From Prevotellaceae bacterium (GTDB taxonomy: Bacteria; Bacteroidota; Bacteroidia; Bacteroidales; Bacteroidaceae): a stretch of DNA of 5,177 bases. A program made the translations under genes and the position numbers. This document shows positions 1 through 4,381 of this stretch, piece by piece (positions within the stretch are counted from its first letter, which is position 1; every line of letters begins with the position of its first letter). The notes under the pieces were generated by a model that was not told where the DNA came from, did no database searches, and saw only the letters and a list, made by a program, of their open reading frames with translations. The stretch is taken from assembly GCA_021204545.1 (NCBI GenBank), contig JAJPZF010000129.1:1-5177 (forward strand), written 5' to 3'.

Positions 1-141
1 GAACTCCCGCTGGAACTCCTCGCTCTCCAGGATGGGCAGGTAGCTTTGCCGCAGCGTGTCAACCGTCTTGTAGAGTATCTCGGGCACGTAAGCGCCGCCG
101 AAACTGCCGTAGTAACCATTCTCGTTGACTTGGTATGTCAT
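1..141 (-). CDS. trpB: Tryptophan synthase beta subunit, N-terminal fragment
   Basis: Only the first 47 codons are inside the window; the gene continues past the left edge. The start (ATG at 141-139) gives a protein beginning MTYQVNENGYYGSFGGAYVP, followed by EIL and an acidic ESEEF stretch. This matches the N-terminus of the tryptophan synthase beta chain, whose conserved GxFGGxYVPE segment is seen at about residues 12-21. The family enzyme is cytoplasmic and PLP-dependent and condenses indole with serine to make tryptophan; the PLP lysine lies outside the window. Upstream, on the same strand, is a leader peptide with tandem Trp codons and a terminator, which supports the identification independently. 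In many Bacteroidota trpB is the first gene of the trp operon, so trpE, G, D, C, F and A are expected further left (inference). The start context AAAGGCTATG has no clear Shine-Dalgarno sequence. Confidence 0.93.
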   Translation of the reverse strand, partial: MTYQVNENGYYGSFGGAYVPEILYKTVDTLRQSYLPILESEEFQREF

Positions 142-161
142 AGCCTTTATCTGTTTTATCT

Positions 162-196
162 AAAAAGGCTCCCCGTGAGTTTTACGAAGAGCCTTT
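162..196 (-). terminator. Intrinsic terminator of the trp attenuator
   Basis: Read on the minus strand, AAAGGCUC (196-189) pairs perfectly with GAGCCUUU (171-164). The helix can continue inward through two U-G wobbles (188-187 with 173-172) and three Watson-Crick pairs (186-184 with 176-174), giving about 13 pairs with a 7-nt loop. The 3' arm runs directly into five U residues (166-162). It lies between the leader peptide and trpB, about 20 nt before the trpB ATG, so it would stop transcription before the structural gene. That is the position expected of an attenuator rather than of an end-of-operon terminator. Confidence 0.85.
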
Positions 197-228
197 GCGT
201 TGTTTTCCTTATTTTGCCTGCGCAGCTG

Positions 229-291
229 TCACCTCACGTTCTTTTTGAGAGCCTGGGTGCGCCACCATCGATATGCGTTGCTCGCGTGCAT
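229..291 (-). CDS. trpL: trp operon leader peptide with tandem Trp codons
   Basis: This is a 20-codon ORF, ATG at 291-289 and TGA at 231-229, encoding MHASNAYRWWRTQALKKNVR. Codons 9 and 10 are both TGG (267-262), a strong enrichment in so short a peptide. It lies just downstream of a consensus promoter, 32 nt before a terminator hairpin and in front of trpB, which is the arrangement of a ribosome-mediated attenuator. The expected role is regulatory: ribosomes stall at the Trp codons when charged tRNA-Trp is scarce, which changes folding of the leader RNA. The frame is open upstream with ATGs at 327-325 and 348-346, but these lie in or before the -7 element and would not be in the predicted transcript, so 291 is preferred. 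The start follows an A-rich stretch (GAAAACAGAGAAACG) rather than a Shine-Dalgarno. No homologue is claimed; the call rests on layout and codon content. Confidence 0.85.
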   Translation of the reverse strand: MHASNAYRWWRTQALKKNVR

Positions 292-311
292 CGTTTCTCT
301 GTTTTCGCTTG

Positions 312-342
312 CAAAATTAATCATTCTGAGCCAAACCGCAAA
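312..342 (-). promoter_or_regulatory. Bacteroidota-type promoter of the trp operon
   Basis: On the minus strand TTTG (342-339) is separated by exactly 19 nt from TAATTTTG (319-312). This is a full match to the known Bacteroidota primary-sigma consensus TTTG-N19-TAnnTTTG. Transcription should start a few bases downstream, around 303-308, leaving roughly 12-17 nt before the trpL ATG. The heptamer CAGAATG occurs twice, overlapping the promoter with a 21-nt period (minus-strand copies at 351-345 and 330-324), which could be a binding site, but nothing more supports that. Confidence 0.8.
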
Positions 343-410
343 CATTCTGCTACTTTTTTAGCCCGCCCTCTCGTGAGCCGAAGGCAAACGACCAGCATAG
401 TCATCCAATT

Positions 411-427
411 CGCCCGCGCAATCTTTT
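411..427. repeat. Left copy of the CGCCCGCGCA(A/G)TCTTTT direct repeat
   Basis: These 17 nt match 657-673 at 16 positions (A instead of G at position 11), in the same orientation. A second shared word, CGAGACG, follows at 441-447 and recurs at 621-627 and 642-648. The repeat therefore occurs on both sides of the 468-614 element. Confidence 0.55.
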
Positions 428-467
428 TCTTACGCCCTCCCGAGACGATGGTGAATATGTCGTTATA

Positions 468-614
468 AGCCCTGAAGGGGCTGCATAAGCGTAGCCGTGG
501 GTTAAGCGAAGCGATACCCACGGTTGGTCGGCACAACCAAATTTTGTGCCGAAGGTACAACTCATATTTGCAACGAGCAATGGACGATGGGGCGCAGCAA
601 GCCCCTTCGGGGCT
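468..614. repeat. Structured palindromic element with 15-nt inverted ends
   Basis: The ends are AGCCCTGAAGGGGCT (468-482) and AGCCCCTTCGGGGCT (600-614); the second, reverse-complemented, matches the first at 14 of 15 positions, and each end is itself a small hairpin. Inside are two perfect hairpins: CCGTGGGT (495-502) with ACCCACGG (516-523), and TCGGCACAA (528-536) with TTGTGCCGA (544-552). A further pairing, CAACGAG (571-577) with CTCGTTG (613-619), encloses the right end. The layout resembles dispersed intergenic repeats I recall from Bacteroidota genomes (AGCCCTGAAAGGGC-type ends around a hairpin containing AAGCGAAGCG), but I cannot confirm copy number here. CGTT occurs just outside both ends (461-464 and 615-618), too short to call a target-site duplication. 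No transposase is present. Confidence 0.6.
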
Positions 615-619
615 CGTTG

Positions 620-650
620 GCGAGACGTTTAAAAAACATAGCGAGACGTT
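620..650. repeat. Ten-base direct repeat GCGAGACGTT, two copies
   Basis: GCGAGACGTT is present at 620-629 and 641-650, a 21-nt period, separated by an A/T-rich spacer. The pair is itself bracketed by CGTTGG (615-620) and CCAACG (653-658), which could form a 6-bp stem. No function is assigned. Confidence 0.6.
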
Positions 651-656
651 GACCAA

Positions 657-694
657 CGCCCGCGCAGTCTTTTCGGAAAAGCCGCGCAGTCTTT
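657..694. repeat. Thirteen-base direct repeat CCGCGCAGTCTTT, two copies
   Basis: CCGCGCAGTCTTT occurs at 660-672 and again at 682-694, a 22-nt period. The first copy is embedded in the longer word shared with 411-427. Between them CTTTT-CGG-AAAAG (669-681) could form a weak hairpin. Two copies with a 9-nt spacer do not make a CRISPR array. Confidence 0.6.
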
Positions 695-774
695 CTTTCA
701 CGCCTGCCTATGCCTCGCGCAAAACACAGGCGGCAGCCCCTTCGATTTCTTTATGAGCCAGTGGTCTATCCCGC

Positions 775-1293
775 CTACTCTATCGTGAAGCAGAAGCCCG
801 AGTAGTCGGAGCTTTCGCCTTGCGGCTGCTGGTTAATGTCGAGCAGGATGTACTCCCCTTGCGGAAGGGGGCTGAGCGGCTGCACGGAGAATCGCTCGTC
901 GTCAAGCGGCTGGATGATGAAGCTCTGCAAGTCGACGGGCGTGTACTCGTTGTCTCTCGGCATAGGCTCGGGCAGCAGGCGGCGGTCGCCCTTCACGCGC
1001 AGCCTGATGAACGCGAAGTCGGCGAGCCGCGCCTCGCCCTCAAGCTGAATGATGAAGACGGGGCGTTGACTGTCGAGCGGCTGGTTGCTGAGCTTGCCCG
1101 GCAGGTATTTGGTTGTCTTTCCGCCCACGTCGAAGCTGAAGACACGCCACGGGGTCTTCGTTCCCGTCTGCGTCACGCTCTTATATATGGTATAAGCAGT
1201 ATCGCCCACAACGACCTTCACGCCGGCGTCCGTCTGTGCGCGGGCGAGCGGGCAGGCGCAGAGGAGCAACACGAGCAGCAAGAGTTTTCTCAT
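775..1293 (-). CDS. Small secreted protein of unknown function
   Basis: This 172-residue ORF has an N-terminal signal peptide: MRK, then a hydrophobic run (LLLLVLLLCACPLA) and an ARA-Q site that fits signal peptidase I cleavage after residue 19. The mature part is about 153 residues, apparently beta-strand rich, with no transmembrane segment and no catalytic motif I recognise. The C-terminal third holds LPQGEYILLD (143-152) and ends YSGFCFTIE; a GEY-then-terminal-strand pattern of this kind recurs in small exported Bacteroidales proteins, but this is a weak resemblance and not a family assignment. Cys12 and Cys14 sit in the signal sequence without a good lipobox, so a lipoprotein is less likely. 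It begins 14 nt after the rlmH stop on the same strand and is probably co-transcribed with it; rlmH gives no clear hint of its function. The gene is likely real (signal peptide, tight spacing, long frame), but its role is unknown. Confidence 0.8.
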   Translation of the reverse strand: MRKLLLLVLLLCACPLARAQTDAGVKVVVGDTAYTIYKSVTQTGTKTPWRVFSFDVGGKTTKYLPGKLSNQPLDSQRPVFIIQLEGEARLADFAFIRLRVKGDRRLLPEPMPRDNEYTPVDLQSFIIQPLDDERFSVQPLSPLPQGEYILLDINQQPQGESSDYSGFCFTIE

Positions 1294-1307
1294 GACGACA
1301 GGCAGGC

Positions 1308-1781
1308 TTATTCGTGGTGATAGGGTTCTCCGTTCAGGATGGCAAGCGCGCGGTAGAGCTGTTCCGCGAAGAAAAGCCTCACCATCTGGTGCGGGAAAGT
1401 CATAAGGCTAAGCGACAGCTCCTCGCAGGCCTTGCTGTGAGTGTCGGCGCTGAAGCCGTAAGGCCCGCCCGCGACAAACACAAGCCTGCCCTGAAGCGTG
1501 GACATCTTGCGCCCGAGCCACTCGGCAAGCTCCAGGCTGCGCAGCTGCTTGCCGCGCTCGTCAAGCAAGACAATGTGGTCGCACGCTTGCAGCCGGCTCG
1601 AAAGTTGCTCGCCCTCCATCTGCATCTGCCGCCCGGGCGTGAGGCTTTTCGTAGTGCGGAGATTAGGCAGAGCAAGGAACTCGAAAGGCAGGTAGTGGCT
1701 GATTCTGCCGAAATAATCCTGCATAAGGCTCTCGAGCCTCTTGTCAGTCGTCTTGCCGTGAGCGATGAACGAAATCTTCAT
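1308..1781 (-). CDS. rlmH: 23S rRNA (pseudouridine1915-N3)-methyltransferase RlmH
   Basis: This 157-residue protein is the usual length for RlmH, a small cytoplasmic SPOUT-fold methyltransferase. The family uses S-adenosylmethionine to methylate N3 of pseudouridine 1915 in helix 69 of 23S rRNA, acting on the assembled 70S ribosome as a dimer. Supporting sequence includes the start MKISFIAHGKT, IVLLDERGKQL (70-80), the SAM-binding knot FVAGGPYGF (102-110), the FPHQMVRLFFAEQLYRA region (129-145) and the characteristic C-terminus NGEPYHHE (150-157). The frame stays open to an ATG at 1835, but that adds 18 unrelated residues and lies upstream of the predicted -7 element, so the start at 1781 is chosen. 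That start gives only a very short 5' leader. The gene is divergent from nadC and followed after 14 nt by a secreted-protein gene. Confidence 0.95.
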   Translation of the reverse strand: MKISFIAHGKTTDKRLESLMQDYFGRISHYLPFEFLALPNLRTTKSLTPGRQMQMEGEQLSSRLQACDHIVLLDERGKQLRSLELAEWLGRKMSTLQGRLVFVAGGPYGFSADTHSKACEELSLSLMTFPHQMVRLFFAEQLYRALAILNGEPYHHE

Positions 1782-1789
1782 AGTCTGCG

Positions 1790-1797
1790 CAAAGTTA
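1790..1797 (-). promoter_or_regulatory. -7 element of the rlmH promoter
   Basis: On the minus strand this reads TAACTTTG, an exact TAnnTTTG match, ending 8 nt before the rlmH ATG. Transcription would begin close to the start codon, giving a leaderless or nearly leaderless mRNA. No TTTG is present 19 nt upstream, so only half of the consensus is seen. Confidence 0.55.
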
Positions 1798-1809
1798 ACC
1801 AAATGATTG

Positions 1810-1817
1810 TATCTTTG
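1810..1817 (+). promoter_or_regulatory. -7 element of the nadC promoter
   Basis: TATCTTTG matches TAnnTTTG exactly and lies 28 nt before the chosen nadC ATG. The bases 19 nt upstream (GCGC) do not match the TTTG of the -33 box. It faces away from the rlmH -7 element, with only 12 nt between the two. Confidence 0.6.
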
Positions 1818-1845
1818 TGGCTGCAACATATACAATTATACGGCT

Positions 1846-2721
1846 ATGATCAGCGTGGAAGAGCTTAACGACCGCCTTATCGACCTTGCTTTCGCCGAAG
1901 ACATAGGAGACGGAGACCACACAACTCTCTGCTGCATCCCCGAAGGCGAGACGGGAGAGAGCCTTTTGCTCATCAAGGAGACAGGCATATTGGCAGGCGT
2001 GAGAGTGGCGAAAGAGGTGTTCAACCGCTTCGACAAGGACTTGAGCGTGGCAGTGCTTAAGGGTGACGGCAGCGAGGTCAGGCCCGGGGACATAGTGATG
2101 AGCGTGAAAGGGCGTGTGAGAAGTTTGCTTCAGACTGAGCGGCTTATGCTGAACATTATGCAGCGCATGAGCGGGATAGCAACCATGACGCACAAATATC
2201 AGCAGGCACTCCTGGACGCGGGCACGCAGACACGTGTGCTCGACACCCGCAAGACGACACCGGGGATGCGCATGCTCGAGAAGGAGGCTGTGCGCATTGG
2301 CGGCGGGATGAACCACAGGATTGGCCTGTTCGACATGATATTGCTGAAGGACAACCACATAGACTTCTGCGGAGGAGTGCATAACGCCATCTCGAAGGCT
2401 AAGGAGTATTTGAGGAGCAAGCGCCTTGACTTAAAGATAGAGTGCGAGGTGAGGGACTTCAAGGAATTGCAGGAAGCCCTCAAGGAAGGCTGCGACCGCA
2501 TCATGTTCGACAACTTCACGCCCGAGGACACACGCAAGGCCGTGGAGATGGTGGCGGGCAGGGCGGAGACAGAATCCAGCGGAGGCATCACGTTCGACAC
2601 GATGTTGCCCTACGCGAAGGCGGGCGTTGACTTCATCTCTTTCGGAGCGTTGACGCACAGCGTCAGTGGGCTCGACATGAGCTTCAAGGCTGCGGGGAGC
2701 GACAAGCTAATAATAAAATAA
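1846..2721 (+). CDS. nadC: Nicotinate-nucleotide pyrophosphorylase (quinolinate phosphoribosyltransferase)
   Basis: This 291-residue protein is full length for NadC, which converts quinolinate and PRPP to nicotinate mononucleotide, CO2 and pyrophosphate in de novo NAD synthesis in the cytoplasm. Visible family motifs, in order, are the N-terminal EDIGDGDHTT (18-27), the QRMSGIAT helix (106-113), DTRKTTPGMR (133-142), the NHRIGLFDMILLKDNH stretch (156-171) with its basic quinolinate and phosphate contacts, IECEV (198-202), IMFDNF (219-224), ESSGGI (243-248) and FISFGALTHS (263-272). These cover the N-terminal sandwich domain and the C-terminal incomplete barrel of the family. The frame extends upstream to an ATG at 1807, but that lies before the -7 element; MISVEELNDR is a typical N-terminus and gives the usual length. 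The C69 peptidase gene follows after 14 nt, so co-transcription is likely. nadA and nadB are not in the window. Confidence 0.96.
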   Translation: MISVEELNDRLIDLAFAEDIGDGDHTTLCCIPEGETGESLLLIKETGILAGVRVAKEVFNRFDKDLSVAVLKGDGSEVRPGDIVMSVKGRVRSLLQTERLMLNIMQRMSGIATMTHKYQQALLDAGTQTRVLDTRKTTPGMRMLEKEAVRIGGGMNHRIGLFDMILLKDNHIDFCGGVHNAISKAKEYLRSKRLDLKIECEVRDFKELQEALKEGCDRIMFDNFTPEDTRKAVEMVAGRAETESSGGITFDTMLPYAKAGVDFISFGALTHSVSGLDMSFKAAGSDKLIIK

Positions 2722-2735
2722 GGAAAAGACAGGCT

Positions 2736-4361
2736 ATGAGGAAGATTTTTACAGCAATAGTTTTGCTCGCCTCCTCGGGAGCTTTCGCCTGCACCAACCT
2801 TATCGTGGGCAAGGGAGCAAGCAAGGACGGCAGCGTTATCGTGACGTACGCCAGCGACGACTACGGGGCTTACGGCTACCTGTTCTGGCAGCCGGGAGGG
2901 AAGCACAAGCCGGGTGACATGCGCCCGCTCTACCACTACGAGACGAACAACTACCTCGGTGAGATACCAGAGGCGGACAGCACTTACGCCGTGATTGGGC
3001 TGACGAACGAGCACCAGCTCACTATCCTGGAGACGACGTGGGGCGGAAGGGAAGAGCTGGAGGACACGACGGCAATGATGGACTACGGCAGCCTGATGCA
3101 GGTGACCTTGCAGCGCGCCCGCACAGCCCGCGAGGCGATTGGCGTGATGGCTGACTTGGTGGAGCGTTACGGCTACCAGAGCGAGGGCGAGTCGTTCACT
3201 ATAGCCGACCCCGACGAGGCTTGGATTATGGACATGATTGGCAAGGGACCCGGCGGGGGAGCTCCCGTGTGGGTGGCGGTGCGCATACCGGACAACTGCA
3301 TAAGCGGGCATGCAAACCAGAGCCGCATACACAAGTTCCCGCTGAAGGACAAGGAGAACTGCCTCTACAGCAAGGACGTGATAAGCTTCGCCAAGGCGAG
3401 GGGCTACTATAAAGGCAAGGACGAGGACTTCAGTTTCGCCGACGCTTACAACCCGCTTGACTTTAGCGGGGCGCGCTTCTGCGAGGCTCGTGTGTGGAGC
3501 TTCTTCAATAAATGGGCGGCAGATGATATGACTCCTTACCTCGGTTACGCTATGGGCGAGGACATGACTAACCCGTTCCCCCTCTACGTCGAGCCGAAGG
3601 AGAAGCTGAGCGTGCAGGACGTGAAGGAGATGATGCGTGACCATTACGAGGGAACGCCTATGGAGCTGACCAGCGACATAGGGATGGGACCCTACGAGAT
3701 GCCTTACCGCCCGACCCCGCTTACGTGGGAGAGCGAGGGGAAGACTTACTTCAACGAGCGACCGATAAGCACGCAGCAGGCCGCTTGCGTGTACGTGGTG
3801 CAGATGAGACGCTGGCTTCCCGACTACATCGGCGGCATAGTCTGGTTCGCGAACGACGACGCAAACATGGTGCCTTTCGTGCCTATCTACTGCTGCACCG
3901 AGGGAGCGCCCGAGTGCTTCAGGCAAGGAACGGGCGACACGTTCACATTCTCCTTCAAGAGTGCCTACTGGCTTCAGAACTGGGTCAGCAATATGGTTTA
4001 CTACCGCTACGTGCAGCTCTTCCCCGAGCTTAAGGCTACGAGGGAGAAGCTCGAGGGCGACCTCAACGCCCTTCAGGCGGAGATAGAGGAGAACGCCAAG
4101 GGAATGGACGAGCGGCAGGCAAGGCGGTACTTGAGCGAATACTCCTACCGCCACAGCGAGAATATGATGGACCAGTGGATGATGCTTGCACAGAGGCTGA
4201 TAGTGAAGTACAACGACATGGTGGAGAAGCAGACGGACGAGAACGGGCAGTGGCGTAAGACACCCGGGGGCAACCAGCTGCCCGTCGTCAGACCCGGCTA
4301 TCCCGAGAGCTTCCGCCGCCGCATTGAGACAGAGACTGGAGACAGATACATAGTGAAATGA
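2736..4361 (+). CDS. Secreted C69-family dipeptidase
   Basis: This 541-residue protein belongs to the C69 (PepD-like) dipeptidases, N-terminal-nucleophile hydrolases that use an N-terminal Cys to cleave dipeptides. The signal peptide MRKIFTAIVLLASSGAFA is followed at once by CTNLIVGKGAS, so cleavage after Ala18 would both export the protein and expose the nucleophile Cys19. Other family segments are DGSVIVTYASDD (31-42), LTNEHQLTILETTWGGREEL (89-108), the DEAWIMDMIGKGPGGG block (160-175) and ISGHANQSRI (189-198). The C-terminal part (about 430-470) has a helical, probably coiled-coil segment rich in Leu, Glu and Lys. It is expected to act in the periplasm or at the cell envelope, trimming peptides for uptake; substrate specificity cannot be read from sequence. 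It lies 14 nt after nadC with an AGGAAAAG purine stretch before the ATG, and 20 nt before the phosphohexomutase gene. Confidence 0.92.
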   Translation: MRKIFTAIVLLASSGAFACTNLIVGKGASKDGSVIVTYASDDYGAYGYLFWQPGGKHKPGDMRPLYHYETNNYLGEIPEADSTYAVIGLTNEHQLTILETTWGGREELEDTTAMMDYGSLMQVTLQRARTAREAIGVMADLVERYGYQSEGESFTIADPDEAWIMDMIGKGPGGGAPVWVAVRIPDNCISGHANQSRIHKFPLKDKENCLYSKDVISFAKARGYYKGKDEDFSFADAYNPLDFSGARFCEARVWSFFNKWAADDMTPYLGYAMGEDMTNPFPLYVEPKEKLSVQDVKEMMRDHYEGTPMELTSDIGMGPYEMPYRPTPLTWESEGKTYFNERPISTQQAACVYVVQMRRWLPDYIGGIVWFANDDANMVPFVPIYCCTEGAPECFRQGTGDTFTFSFKSAYWLQNWVSNMVYYRYVQLFPELKATREKLEGDLNALQAEIEENAKGMDERQARRYLSEYSYRHSENMMDQWMMLAQRLIVKYNDMVEKQTDENGQWRKTPGGNQLPVVRPGYPESFRRRIETETGDRYIVK

Positions 4362-4381
4362 CTTAATAAAACTGAGATATT

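Larger units (their letters stand above)
142..308 (-). promoter_or_regulatory. trp attenuator leader RNA with alternative pairings
   Basis: This is the predicted transcribed leader from near the start site to the base before trpB. Besides the terminator, the 3' arm of that hairpin has two other possible partners. First, AGGCUCUC inside trpL (254-247), just after the Trp codons, can pair with GGGAGCCU (173-166), and CGUGAG (238-233) with the adjoining CUCACG (179-174); together these give 14 pairs that would block the terminator. Second, AGCCUUU (170-164) can pair with AAAGGCU (148-142) directly before the trpB ATG. A ribosome stalled at the first Trp codon would leave the first pairing about free, while one at the trpL stop would cover 233-238. 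The pairings are seen in the sequence; their regulatory meaning is inferred. Confidence 0.65.
343..774. other. Intergenic region rich in hairpins and short repeats
   Basis: This 432-bp stretch separates the small secreted-protein gene from the trp promoter. Open frames cross it on both strands, but their predicted proteins are Arg/Pro/Cys-rich, lack recognisable domains and are dictated by the palindromes, so I call no gene. It contains the 147-bp structured element at 468-614 and the direct repeats described separately. No clear U-tailed terminator was found for the gene ending at 775; the best candidate hairpin, CGCCTG (701-706) with CAGGCG (727-732), has a 20-nt loop and no T tract on the minus strand. 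Read-through toward trpL therefore cannot be excluded. Confidence 0.7.

Noticed and set aside
46..468. Plus-strand open frame of 140 codons
   Set aside because: It overlaps trpB, the trp leader and the trp promoter on the opposite strand and has no recognisable content.
620..694. Possible CRISPR-like repeats
   Set aside because: There are only two copies of each word, the repeats are 10-13 nt, and the spacers are too short; no cas genes are present.
321..701. Minus-strand open frame of 126 codons through the repeat region
   Set aside because: Its sequence is dictated by the palindromes and direct repeats, it ends at the trp promoter, and it shows the Arg/Cys/Pro-rich look of spurious repeat translations.
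775..1293. Lipoprotein reading of the small secreted protein
   Set aside because: Cys12 and Cys14 lie within the hydrophobic core and lack a proper lipobox, whereas ARA-Q is a good signal peptidase I site.
1782..1835. Upstream in-frame ATG for rlmH at 1835
   Set aside because: It would give 175 residues rather than the family's roughly 157 and lies upstream of the rlmH -7 box.
1807..1845. Upstream in-frame ATG for nadC at 1807
   Set aside because: It lies before the predicted -7 box and adds 13 residues (MYLCGCNIYNYTA) not expected in NadC.
2610..4154. Long minus-strand open frame of 514 codons opposite the C69 dipeptidase
   Set aside because: It is antisense to a gene with clear family motifs, its protein is rich in His, Val, Arg and Leu without domains, and high-GC codon use on the other strand explains the lack of stops.
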